Below are positions 24,288 to 42,553 of a DNA stretch of 64,000 nucleotides, in pieces. Made by a program: the position numbers and the translations under genes. Source of the DNA: Gordionus sp. m RMFG-2023 (Eukaryota > Nematomorpha > Gordioida > Chordodea > Parachordodidae); contig NC_088776.1 in assembly GCF_954871325.1 (NCBI RefSeq), forward strand, positions 635,671 through 699,670. The letters are read 5' to 3'. Position 1 is the stretch's first letter. Each line of letters starts with the position of its first letter. The notes under the pieces were generated by a model. The model was not told the DNA's origin and searched no databases. It worked only from the letters and a program-made list of their open reading frames with translations.

Positions 24288-24634
24288 ATTCTCGTTTCCG
24301 GTCCACAGCCTCCCAATTTCAAACCGTTTCACCCCCTCGCAAAAAAAATTTTGCACCCCCCCCCCCCCCCAATTGGTTTTAAAAAATATTTATTTGAAAG
24401 AACGATAAAAATATTTAATATTTTTTTTTTATATGGTTGTTCGGATTTTAAAATGAGACCAATATATATATTAAAATGTTGTTTACATATTTTGTGCTCT
24501 ACATAATAAGAGTTTCTCTGTTCGAGAACAAACGGTAAACCCTGTATTTAAGTACGATAAAAATTGTAACTGTATCTCTAGATCCATTTTTTTTTAAAAA
24601 AAAAGTATCTTTTAAGAACTTTGATTTTTTTTAA

Positions 24635-24826
24635 GGCCGCATTCATAGTGGGATCCAATCCCACACGATTTAACAGCTGATTGAATTTTAGAATCTGTCT
24701 ATGAGATCGATTTTTTAAAAAAAAAATAATATTAATTTTAAAAGAAAAATTGAATTCTCATAAACCGATTTATAAATCGATCAGCTGTTAAATCGGTTCG
24801 GATCGGATTCCGCCATGAATGCGCCC
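24635..24826. mobile_element. 192-bp inverted-repeat element
   Basis: Left GGCCGCATTCATAGTGGGAT, right reversed GGGCGCATTCATGGCGGAAT; arms also share CGATTTAACAGCTGAT. Non-coding hairpin element of unknown superfamily; the GG start would suit PIF/Harbinger. Confidence 0.7.
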
Positions 24827-24949
24827 AAAAATATAATACTTTTTTAAAAAACCAAAAATGTAATGGGTAAATAATTAAAGAATGAAACATTTGTTAGCGA
24901 ATGAGATTTTTTCGAGTAAAAAATGTATTATTTTTCTAATTTTAAATCA

Positions 24950-25185
24950 TTTTTTTGGGCGCGAAAATGATTTCACCGGAATCGTGTTTCCGGTATGTTT
25001 AGAATACCTATCTTAATGATTTGTATACAATTTTGTCGTTAACCTTTGAGTCATTCATAATTTGTTAGAATATCTGTATGGGAATTCTAAAAGTTCCTGG
25101 AAAAATTGATATTTAAAGGATAGGTGGATTCCAGGAAGTATGTTGGAATTACATTTCCAGTGAAATCAGATTTAAAATTTTTAAA
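24950..25185. repeat. CCGGAA hairpin repeat, copy 1
   Basis: ATGATTTCACCGGAATCGTG ... GGTATGTTTAGAATACCTAT pairs with the reverse of 25115-25183. It belongs to a dispersed family also at 30440-30715, 34360-34560, 63430-63650 and a fragment near 51720-51790, all sharing GATTTtACCGGAAt and GAATACCTA-like blocks. Confidence 0.55.
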
Positions 25186-26219
25186 AAGGGCCTCAAAAAA
25201 AATGATATTAATATAATGAAATCAAAATTATATTCAAATTATATTGATAAAATCTTCAAACCTGTTTATGAATTTAATAAAGATGATCTTACTTGAACCT
25301 AGGTCATGGCATCCGTGATCTACTGTACATACATTAATTGATATTTAGTAAATTCTATTATAAATATCCAATTTTTTGGGAAGCCCATCTTTGTGAATAA
25401 GAGGGAAAACGCAATTTTCTAGAATATAATCAAAGATTTTTATAATGCCAAAACTTATAATAGCCCACCAGTAGAGAGTTCACTTCTGAAATTGGGACTT
25501 CTAAGCTCGATACAGGTAGAAAGTGCCCAAAAATTAACATTTATTCTATGTAGTTTTCCTTAAATTTTAATACTTTGATAATACAAAAACTATCATGTTT
25601 TGATTAAGAAGATTATATATATTGGATAATTGTGATTATTTAAAAGTAAATATATTTAAATAATGATTTTTATATTAAATATAATGTAACTAGATACTTT
25701 TGAAATATAACTGTAACTAGTCACGTTTCACTGATAAATTTTAACAAAAATACTTTTTTTGGCATCTCTTGTTTTTAATTTTGTTATAATTATTATTGTA
25801 ATTTCGAATAGCACTTTGCTTCCTAAATGAGATAGGAAGAAAAATTACTCCCACATGGGGGGCGATCCTAAAGATTATTTCTAGATTTGTCAGAACATAG
25901 CTTAGAAATTTGCCATTCAATTTTTCTTGTCACGGCTCCATGTAGCCTATCCATCTTATTTAATAGTATTTTTTATTAGTAATTTATTTTCCACTTTTTC
26001 TAAATGTTTTGTTTTTAACATATGTAATTGTATATATAATATATGAGCGAAATTTAATTAAATTTTATAAATTAAGTTCTAATTTTTTCAAACCTTTTTT
26101 TAGCTAGCCCTCTGCTAGCTACTATTTTGTCGATTGGTAAATCAAATTTATATTTTTTTTTAAAAAAAAACTAAAAATAAAAATTGATTAAGTTTATTAC
26201 ACAAATTTAAATTTAAATT

Positions 26220-26885
26220 CATTAAATATAAACTTTAAATTTAATCAAATTAAATTTCAAACTTACCAAGTCAGCTTAAATTTATATATATTATCGTTTA
26301 TAATTAAATTTTCAACTTGTTATTGTGTACTTTAAAACTTTAGTATGAACTTTTATTCTATTTCTTACGCCCATCTCTTGTTATTTTTAAATATTTAAAA
26401 TTTCACCTTACAAATTTTAAATAAATAAAATTTATTGATATAAAATAATAAATGCAATGATATAAATTATAAGGCATAGACAGGATTAAGCTGGAGGGAA
26501 GGGAAATGGCATTATTAGGTTGGTTTTTTCTCTATAAATTTTATTAGATGTCGAAATTTTTAAAGGGATCAGAACTAAAAATTAATTAAATTTTATCAAT
26601 TAAATTTCAAACCTAACAAGTCAGCTTAAAATTATTATATATGTACGTATCGTGTAAATTTAAAATTTATAATTAAATTTTCTACTTGTTATTTTATACT
26701 TTAAAGCTTTAATATGAACTTGATCCTATTTCATATGAGCATCTCTTGTTATTATTAAATAATTAAAATTTTACTTTTCTATTAAAGAATAAATATTAAA
26801 ATTTAAAATGGAATGAATATGATAATGATATAAATATAGGAGTAACCAGGATTTTCCTGGAGGAGGGAAAAAATTATCATGGTTT
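26220..26885. repeat. Tandem duplication of a roughly 340-bp A+T-rich unit
   Basis: 26220-26530 and 26595-26885 share in order CCAAGTCAGCTTAAA-type sequence, AATTTTCAACTTGTTATT, CATCTCTTGTTATT and a GGAGGGAA-type block. Diverged; no coding content. Confidence 0.6.
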
Positions 26886-27427
26886 TTTTTTAACTATGAA
26901 TTTTCTTAGAAATTTCTAAGATCAACTTATTGCAGAAATTTGGGTTATGTGACATTTTTTTAATGAAAATTTTATAATTTTGAAAATGAACTTTTTCTAA
27001 AAATATTGATAATAAGCCACTTTTTTAAAAAAAAATTTATTAATTTGAAATTATCGACAATCCTCTCCCACCTGTCCTCTCATCATCAAGTTTCCCTAAG
27101 TGTAAATTCCTGGTTAAGTCACGAGATAGGCTAATCATGTGGAAAAAACCTTAAGTTTCTTATTTAAAATATCAATCCAATAATTTTATAGAAAAGTCTT
27201 TCTCTATCGTTCAATTTGTTTAGGCATTTGTCTGAAATGTTATATTATATTATTAAAGATTTAAAACATTACAAATTATTATTAATACTAAATAATCAAT
27301 ATCAGTTTGGAATTAACGTGGATACAAAGGAGATATTATATTGTCAAAAGTTCTAACACAAACTAGAGTTTTCCTGAAAGAGGCTAATGATGAATTTCGC
27401 TTTAAATTCAAAACCTTTAAGCTAGCT

Positions 27428-27831
<404 letters not shown>

Positions 27832-28345
27832 AAATATTTTTGTTTTCTGGTAAAAAAAAATAAGTAAACAAAAATTTATATATAGATAATTAATATAATA
27901 TATATATTTTTTTTTAAAGAAAAATTAAATTATTTAAAAAAAAATAAATGAATTATAAATGTTTGGCAATATTTTTCCTTTTCTCATTCTACATCCCAAT
28001 TGAAAGCACTGATTGGATAAATGGGTAATTAGATATTGATATACATTTATTATTATAGTAATTTTAAATTACTCTTTTAAACATTTGGATTTAAAAAATT
28101 GTATCCGTAGCTAGTATCTATAAAACCGGTCAAATAACCGGATTCCGTATTATTATCGACTAAAAAAAATAAATGGAATCAATGCTTATCAGGATCTTAT
28201 TATTTTTAAAAAAAAATAATATGAATAGCATATTTCAATTATATATCAATTGAACTAAGATATAATATACTACAGTCTCTAAAAGCAAATATTTAAGTAT
28301 TAAAATAAAATAAATTTGTAATATTTCGCGAAATAATATATATAT

Positions 28346-28530
28346 CAGAGATCTGGAAAGGCTAAGATATTTTTTTTCAAAGATTTTTTCTTCTCGTGCC
28401 CGGATTTTCTATCTTTAGGCCCGGCCCGACAATTTTTTTTAAAGAAACGTTTCAGGCCCGGTCCGGGTATATTTAAAAAATTAAAATACCGCCCAGCCCG
28501 GGGGTTTAGGGCCGGGCCTACCGGTCTTTG
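28346..28530. mobile_element. 185-bp hAT-like short element rich in GGCCCGG
   Basis: Starts CAGAGATCTGGAAAGGC and ends with the complement of CAAAGACCGGTAGGCC. Interior has several GGCCCGGCCC/CCCGGGC blocks in an otherwise A+T-rich region. Flanking 8-mers ATATATAT and ACATATTA match weakly. Confidence 0.5.
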
Positions 28531-28924
28531 ACATATTATACCTATTACGTTTTAAATGATATCGAAATTACGATTATTTACACCTCTCCTACGTTTAACT
28601 ATGCTGGGTCTTAATTTTTATTTTAAATATGTATCGTCTTTCTTTCTCTCAACAAATTACTTGTGGACATTCGATAAATTTCTACTCATTTGGACTCTGT
28701 CCCAAAAGCGGTCATTTTTTTAGTAAATTTTATTGTAAATCTAAAAAAGATGGAACTAGTTATTCTTACTCCTAAGCCTGAATCAAGATTTTTCTAGGGT
28801 TCTCCCATTCTAGAATTCTCCCATACTTATTTATTGTATTAACAACCGGTATACCCTTCCCAAGTTTATCCAAATTTCTGAATTGTTTTTTTAAAAATAT
28901 ATATATACATTCTTCAATGTTCAA

Positions 28925-29208
28925 GGCCCAACGTTTGCAACGAAAGGATCACGATAATGGAGAGGGTTCAAGAAAATTTTGAGGATTACGGTCTAATCAG
29001 ATTTAAAAGATATAGCGTACCGTATATTCATACAGAGCCAATCAGAGTTAAAAGAACTAGCGTACCGCAAATTATCACGGAACCAATCAGAGTTAAGAGA
29101 ATTAGCATAGCGCAAATTCATACGATGACTTATTATCATAATTATTACGATGTCCATATAGAAGAAAATAGGTTTTTCACACAACCACCTTTTAATTTTA
29201 ATTTCTAA
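28925..29208 (+). CDS. Small ORF with three 15-residue repeats containing Lys-Arg; unknown function
   Basis: ATG at 28957, stop at 29206-29208, 83 residues. A 45-bp unit repeats three times from about 28996: IRFKRYSVPYIHTEP, IRVKRTSVPQIITEP and IRVKRISIAQIHT. Each copy has a dibasic KR, the usual cut site in peptide-hormone precursors, so peptides of the form (Y/T)SVPxIxTEPIRV would be released. The frame stays open upstream to a possible acceptor after GTTCAAG at 28924, which would let an upstream exon supply a signal peptide; none was found. The composition is richer in G+C than the surroundings. It could equally be a translated-looking minisatellite: the reverse strand is open too. I do not recognise the protein. 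Confidence 0.4.
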
Positions 29209-29399
29209 TTAACATTTTTTTTTTGTTTTTAAGTTTACATATTAAAGTAAAAAAATAAAAATTAACGGGTCAAAATTTAAACATAGCTGCATTTTGCGTT
29301 TTTTATTTTATTTGCGTTTTGAAAACGCAGTGTTAAAACGTTCATTTTATGCGCGCTTATTACATTGTTGCTTGCAAAATTTTTTTTGAATTATATCTA

Positions 29400-32300
29400 A
29401 TCCCTCCATCGCAAATTTGGCTGTTTTCATAAATATCATTTTAAGCTAATAAAAATTTTACGATTTCCATTAAAATTTTGAGAAAACACGTACAGGACAA
29501 AAATACATTTATTTACTTATTTACCACCAAGAATAGGATTTAACCATACCCGATAATCTATAAAACATTTTTTTAAATTTGTTCTCATTATAATATTGAA
29601 GGATTAGGAGGTTTATTAAGCTCTATACTCTAAAAAAAATATAATTATTACAATTTCATTATGTACAAATCTTTTGAAAACCAATAGATAAACAATGCAA
29701 AAAAACCGATTTGTTTGAATTGATCTCCTAAATATAATTTCTTATCAAGTGATAAATACAAGCCAACTCCTTTGATTTTCTAAATATAAAATTACTTTAA
29801 AATAAAATCTTCTCAATTTTATTTTAAATAAAAGCAAAATTATTTTTGCAACTTTTTTTTACATGTATTTAGGATGGTGAATTTTAGGAAAGTATAAATT
29901 AAACATTATTAATTTTTTTTTGGTCAAATAATAGGCATATTTTTAAATTTTTTCTTATATGGCAAGGTGTAATCATTTAATTTCTACCCTTTTTTTTAAA
30001 AACGCATAAAAATTATACAGTGAGTATAGGGGTCCTTTTTTGCTGGAGATATATGCGATAACTTTTTTCTGTTGTTACGGGTATACCACTGCAAGCAACC
30101 TTCCACAACCATATTGCAATCAAAGTTAGAATAAATTTTTATATATTTTTAAACAAAACAAAACAAAAAATTAAGGCATATATTAAAAGAGTACAATTTA
30201 TTAAATGTATTATATGCATCAAATGAAAATAAATAAATCAATATAATTTTTATAATTTTAATTGCTTAAGTAAGACATTAAATATTATCTAATTTTCTAT
30301 CTCATAAATAATAAATCATAAAATAAATTTCCCTCTTAATAATTTATTTTTTTGGTAAATTATTCATTTTTAGGAAAGTTTAAATTTTTTAAGAGAAATT
30401 CTAGGTTTATATATATATGTCGTATGGGGTTTCGGAATTTCTCAATTTTAAATCATGTACTAAGGATTTTTGGATTTTAAAAATCTGATTTTACAGTAAT
30501 TGGATTCCAACATGTGTAAAGTATTTACCCTATAAATTCCAGCCAATTTCAGCGATAGACATTTTACTATTTTTTTAAATTATATGAAAAATCCATAATA
30601 AAAATTAATATAAATTAGAAGTAGTTTCTAAAGTTCTTGGCAAAATTGTTTGAAATTTACAGTTTGGGTAACTCTACCCATGCTAGAATTCATTTCCGGT
30701 AATCGAACTTAAAAAGTTTTTTTAATCGCTCTCGGTAAAGGATTTAAAATCAAGAGATTCATAATCCCCACGGATTCCGAATCCCAATACGACATATATA
30801 TAGTTAATAAATTGCAAATATTAAAAATTGATAAAAATGTAAGAAGTTATTTAAATTATCAAACAATTTTTTCTTTTATTAGCATTTAACGTATACATTT
30901 TCATACTTTACATTTCAAAAAGTTCATATTTCAAAAAAAATAAAATAAATTTTTATGAAATCCAAATTAAAATGATGACAATATATAGTGTGCGTAAATA
31001 TAACAGTATCAGGTCAATTCAACGAAACATCGTGTAACTGTTATCGCGAATGTCGTTGATCGCAAAGATATTTGAGGCGAAATTTTGGTTTCAGGTTTTT
31101 ACTCCAATAAATTCTCTCCCGCTTCCACATCTCTCCATCTGAGCTAAAAAAATTTTTTGCTGAATTTCAGATTATTTTTCAAAAATCATAGATGAATTTA
31201 ACTAATTAATTTTTTTAAATTTTCTCAGAATTTTTAAAATTAAATTTTCGGAGTTATTAAGACATCATAGTGATGATTAATTTTAAAACTCAAAATAATT
31301 ATTTTTATATATAAAAAAAGAGAGATAGTATCTGAGCGATATATAATATTTTCTAAGAAATTTGTATTCTTGAGAAAATTAGAATCTTTACATAGCAAAA
31401 ATCATCATTTTAGGAATTCAGAAAAAATTATTTTGGTTTTAATTCTGAGTAATTAAAAGGAAAAAAAAATAATAGCGAAGCACTAACCTACCTGTATTGT
31501 AATGACTTAAGCTTCAGAATCAATGCTAGCCAAAATTTTACAAACTATGTGCATAAGATTGCATCTTAATATTATATTTAGATTCCTATCAAATTTTTTA
31601 GAAAATATAACTAATATTTTATTTAAGTAATTAGAAAAAAATAACTATGAAGATAGATAAATTTATAAGATTCAAAAATATTTTGAATTAGGAAAAATCC
31701 CTCATTCCTATTGGATGTAATTTATTTTTTTTGAATCATCATTCAAAAATTCGATAATTATTTAGCTCACATCTCTATTTTTGGTTTAGTGACTGATACC
31801 TGATTAATGAATTTATAAATGATAAGCACCCGTATAAGGACAATAAATATTGGTTCACTCCCAGTTTTTACACTGGATTGATTTTGCATAATATATAAAC
31901 TTCAAAACCTATTATTAGAAAAATGATTATATATTCAATTCTTCTCAAGAATTGATATAGATATAATACCATAAATCCTATATTCTGAACAATACCTTTA
32001 AAAAGGATTATAAGCCTTTGAATTATCCAAAAATTTGGCTGAGACTCTAAAGAAAATACGATAAATTGTTCTATTAAGAAATAAGGCGTGAAATCTGTAA
32101 ACAGACTCGTCAGCTTAAAAAATAGGATCTAAAATTACTATTTCGATGGCCCAATCAGATAGTTATAAAATCATACGTAGCAATTTTAAAATCGCCATTT
32201 TATAGCGAAGCCCTTTTCAGCGAAAGCTAATAATAAAGTATTTTATTATATATTTCAATTGATTCAATGATAGAGTTTTATTTTTTTTTAACCTTAAATA

Positions 32301-32570
32301 AATTTATATAATGAGAACTTAAATTTGATTTATAAAATATACTATTGAAATTATAGAAAAATTTTATATCATATCCTGTGCTTTTCTTCGAAATCTTATT
32401 AAGAATCCGTTCAGGAAACACAGGCTTCTATTAATATATTAACCATTACGATCCTTATAAATATCTGATACCAAAACAACGAAAATTAAAAATTGCCAAA
32501 GTTTATTTTATAGAATATTTAATGTAAAAAAAAAATAAATTATTTTTCAAAATTAAAATAAATTGTTAAT
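29400..32570. other. Region upstream of fasciclin copy 1; first exons not found
   Basis: It should contain the signal-peptide exon(s) ending with one base over, unless they lie further left. No convincing candidate was seen. A hairpin repeat lies at 30440-30715. Confidence 0.4.
30440..30715. repeat. CCGGAA hairpin repeat, copy 2
   Basis: AAATCTGATTTTACAGTAAT, GGATTCCAACATGTGTAAAG at the left; CATGCTAGAATTCATTTCCG and GTAATCGAACTT at the right. Confidence 0.5.
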
Positions 32571-32574
32571 TCAG

Positions 32575-38497
<5,923 letters not shown>

Positions 38498-38663
38498 AGG
38501 GATGCTTTTTCTTAAAAAAATATATATTGTAAAATTCCCTTTATTTTAATTTTTTTTATGTTCAATTATTTATAATATAATGTATTATTTATAAAAATGG
38601 AAAGAAAACCATTATAGCGATCATTATTAGTCATTTAAATTAAATTACATGGTTGTTAAGAAT

Positions 38664-38846
38664 TTCATTTCTCTTCTCTTCTCTTCTCTTCTCTTCTCTT
38701 CTCTTCTTCTTCTCTTCTCTTCTCTCTCTCTTCTCTTCTCTTCTCTTCTTCTTCTTCTTCTCTTCTCTTCTCTTCTCTTCTCTTCTCTTCTCTTCTCTTC
38801 TCTTCTCTTCTCTTCTCTTCTCTTCTCTTCTCTCTTCTTCTTCTCC
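38664..38846. repeat. TCTTC microsatellite, left arm only
   Basis: About 180 bp between CATTTCTC and CTCCATTTCATTTCTCAATT. The matching right-arm site (58543-58573) has only a short purine stretch. Confidence 0.95.
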
Positions 38847-39029
38847 ATTTCATTTCTCAATTATTTTTTTAAAAATTCAATTGGAAAACTGAAGACATAA
38901 CTGCTTATATATATATATATAATTGCTGTAAAAATTAATACTTTTATTAGGGGAGGGGGGGGGTAGGCAAAGATTTTTGAAGGTAGTTTGCATCCAGTAA
39001 AAACCCTGTCACGTAGAGGCTGCAGAAAA

Positions 39030-39193
39030 ATATTGGCTATGCCCCTTGAGATTTCGCTAATAGATGTCCCAAACTTCAGTTCCTTCTACAAACAAAATCT
39101 TCTTCAGGCTTGCCTAATATTATTTTTGGACGAAATAATGAGTTAGCCGTTTTTAAAAAATTCGGCTAAAAACGAGTCGTTTAACAATTTTAG
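39030..39193. mobile_element. hAT-like MITE, copy 5 (left end lost)
   Basis: Keeps GCTAATAGATGTCCCAAAC, CTTCAGGCTTGCCTAATA and the right end GAGTCGTTTAACAATTTTAG. Present in the left arm of the inverted duplication only; not seen at the matching place in the right arm. Confidence 0.65.
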
Positions 39194-39929
39194 TTTAAAT
39201 TGTATTTTAACACCTTATAAATAACAAATATTATAGATATGATCTAAGGAAAAATTGAAAAATATATTTCAAATTTAATGAATAGAGTTAGGTGACCAAA
39301 AAAATATTGGATTTTTTTTCCGGCCAATTTATAAATTCTTAAAATGGGCCATTTTTAATGGCAAATTTTAAAAACCGATATTTATCTATTTGTATTTGAT
39401 AGAATCGAATAGCCATTTGTTTGTGATTTAATTAGATGATTTGTTTTTATGCATTAAGATAGAACTGCCCTAAAATTGATTACAGTTTTTCAAATTTAAA
39501 AAAATTTTTTTTTTTTAAATTTTTAACAAAATAAACTAACATACTCTCCCATTCACTTCCTCATAAGTTTCACGGTAAATTTTAAATTAGAAAAATAAAT
39601 TAATAATTTTATATATAATCAATTCTGAACGGTAGCATAATAATTATAAATTCAGAAGGCGAAAAAAATACAAAATCATTATTATGACTTTTATTGATTT
39701 CTTGTTTGAAATTCTTAGAACGGATTAACATGCTTTCGAAAGGGGGTTCGAATGTATAGAATTTATAAAGTTGTTGGAAGAAGGATTGTCAACAGTAGCG
39801 GTACGGTAGACCGGTAAAAATATAGCGATCTTTCATCGCTTAAAAAAAATAAATAAATAATAGGAATTAGGAACATGCTAGTTAGTCACTATTTTAAATA
39901 AATTTTTTAATTTATTACATGTTTACAAA

Positions 39930-40030
39930 ATATTTATAATTATTATGAAAGGAAGCTAAGTAAATGTAGAAGAATGAAATATATTTATAATTATTATGAA
40001 GGAAGCTAAGTAAATGTAGAAGAATGAAAT
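39930..40030. repeat. 51-bp tandem duplication
   Basis: ATATTTATAATTATTATGAA then GGAAGCTAAGTAAATGTAGA then AGAATGAAAT occurs twice in a row with one base missing from the second copy, so it is recent. Confidence 0.9.
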
Positions 40031-41075
40031 ATATATTTATCATATATATATTCTCCACCATGTATGGATTTAGCTTGATTTTATATTGTGATAAATTCCT
40101 AATTTTTGCAGTAAAAAAAAAATAATATTTCGAAGCGATAATAATTTTTTTATTAGCGAATTTGCAAAATAAATATTGCAAGCGAAAAAAAAAATAAAGA
40201 AATAAAATGTTATATTAATTTTTGTATATATATAAATATCATAAAGCATCTCATGATAAATATAAAATCAAGCAACCAATTAACAAAATAATAAAATTAA
40301 TATAAAATAAAACATGGTAGTAATATTATAAATTTGTATATTAAAACACAAGCCATCCAAATAAAGTGATTATATGTAAACATTCAATGATAAACACAAA
40401 TTACGATTCCTACTGTTTGCGATATTTTTTTTAGAACATCATTCCCACAGTATATTGGTTGTTTTAATTTTTTTGGCAATAGAAATCAAACTTCCGTAAT
40501 CTCTTTATGATGATAGCCAAATTTTGGATGTTCCAGCAACTAACATACTAGGTATATCGAATTCAAGATGAGTGTTGTAATCATGATTATATGACGAGTG
40601 GGATATTACGGTGATTTATGATTGAGTGCTATGTATTTTGATAAATTAATAACGTTTTTTGATTATTATGGTTTTAAAAGAGAATGTAATCTTTGTTTTT
40701 AGATATTTAAAATCTGCCGGTGAAACCATATATTCCAAGTTTTAATAAATTGAAGTAATAGCTCTCACATCATCCTATAATCTAAGGAATTACTATAATG
40801 AGACGTCGTTATGTTCCACAAATTTGAAAAAAAAACCATTTATATATTTATCGATAACTATAAATTTACAAAATTGAATTAAATTTATAATAATAATTTT
40901 TTTTTTCCAATAAAGAATAAAATTACAGTATTTATTTACTAGTTAATATTTTATTTTTAAAATTAATGTATTTTAACATTTTTAAGTTATATAATTTTAA
41001 GAAATATGTGTTGTTATTGCTCCGATTTATGTCGCATTTGATGGGCGGTTAAAGCGACGTGCTGCAAATTTAATT

Positions 41076-41083
41076 TATAAATA
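41076..41083 (+). promoter_or_regulatory. TATA-box-like site
   Basis: TATAAATA inside a G+C-richer patch (41030-41115); about 30 bp downstream is CTTCATCAG, an initiator-like sequence, and about 100 bp downstream the signal-peptide ATG at 41184. In DNA this A+T-rich a TATA match alone means little; its spacing and the patch are the support. Confidence 0.25.
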
Positions 41084-41183
41084 TCACGCTGGCCGCCGAT
41101 AGCTTCATCAGCGAATAGCTATAATATATATATATATATAGTTTCGTTGATCATGCGCATTTCCAGTGTCAAATAGAACCACT

Positions 41184-41363
41184 ATGATTTCTCTACTACC
41201 TTTTATATTTGTCATTTCTCTCTTTCTACATATCCCATTTCCCTTAAGATTCGTCTTTCCTCATTATAAAAATGTCGAAAATGTAAATTTTGCGTTATTT
41301 AAATTAAAAAATAATTTAAACCAATTCCCACTTCTTACACTTAAATCTGATTTAATGGAGTAA
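41184..41363 (+). CDS. Small ORF or first exon with a signal peptide
   Basis: ATG at 41184; 59 residues if unspliced. The N-terminus MISLLPFIFVISLFLHIPF is a strong signal-peptide or membrane-anchor sequence, followed by LRFVFPHYKNVEN. A donor (AAT/GTAAAT at 41283) would end a first exon in phase 0. A promoter-like stretch lies just upstream (TATAAATA at 41076). Best read as the first exon of a secreted or membrane protein; an unspliced 59-residue peptide is the alternative. Not recognised by family. Confidence 0.4.
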   Translation: MISLLPFIFVISLFLHIPFPLRFVFPHYKNVENVNFALFKLKNNLNQFPLLTLKSDLME

Positions 41364-41610
41364 TCTAATCATAATTCACTATCAGAATCTTTATCTGAGT
41401 TTTTAAAAAAAATCTTCAAAGATCATAATATTGTTTATATTCTTTGAAGAGCATTTTAATCTCTGATCCTTATTATCTATGGGTTCGTTTTGCCCTAAAA
41501 ACTCTGTATTAAATTATAAAACACATCATTTAATTTTTAAATATTCGAGAAAAAAAAGTGTATAATATACAAATTTCAAATGAAAAAGAGGAACAAACTT
41601 TTTTTTCAAG

Positions 41611-41670
41611 GTCATTCCTATCTTGGAATATATGAAAAGCTTTTCGCCGACAAATGATAATGCTCTGATG
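41611..41670 (+). CDS. Candidate 60-nt exon following the signal-peptide exon
   Basis: Acceptor after an eight-T tract (TTTTTTTTCAAG), donor ATG/GTATGA, open only in phase 0, which fits the phase-0 end of the 41184 exon. Reads VIPILEYMKSFSPTNDNALM. Base composition is less A+T-rich than its surroundings. PTNDNAL recalls the FAS1 PTN.Al motif, but that is too short to rely on. Confidence 0.35.
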
Positions 41671-42553
41671 GTATGAATAGAAGCGTGAAGCGTTAGATAT
41701 TGAAAAAACCAAATCGTACATGGATAAGAGATTATCGTATATGAGCTATATATATATAGTTTATATTGAGCTTACCACCACAAAAGGTGAAGGCCAAAAG
41801 AAAGAAAAAAAAGATTAAAATGGATTGCATTATGTTTTACTATCAATTTTTTTTATAACCCCATTTCTTAATAGTAAACTGTTTAATTATAATCTAATAT
41901 ATTTTTTTTAGATTGTTCTTGTTAAAGTTATTAAAAAAAATATTTTTTTTTATGATATGATTTGAATATTTAAATGAGAGATGAATATTAAAGTTATCCT
42001 TAATGATGTACGGAGAATATGATTGTTTATTTTAAATTTTACATAAACAATTTTTTTTTTGAATATAAAAACCCATTATTCTTAACGAACTTGAATGTAC
42101 GGATAATACTATGGATTATTGTAATTTTGCATATAAAATATTTTTTTTTGCATATCAATTTGTTTTATATATAAACTTTTTTTATAAATTTCATTTCTAT
42201 TATTATTTTGGATTTGTTTTTACATAATTTATATTTGGAAATAATAAAGTCATATCTTTAGAAGTGTATCTTAAAAGGTATTATTATATTTATATTGAAT
42301 ATATTTATCTTATTATTTATACCTAAAACTTCCAAATCCGACAGTTCTTATCCTAATTTTACCTTTTTGTTTCATCTAGATAATATAAATTTATTTACCG
42401 TTTTAATATTATTATTAATATTATTATAGAATTTATTATCCTTTTTTTTTGTTTTAGTCACTTTTTGATTATCATTATTTTATTAAAATATGAACTATAT
42501 ATTTTTGGATTATAAAATTTTGGAGGATGCTTTTATTGATATCTATTTTACAG

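Noticed and set aside
42240-42262. Further AG-to-GT short segment as an extra micro-exon
   Set aside because: Length 16 is not a multiple of three and its phase does not fit; shows that such segments do arise by chance.
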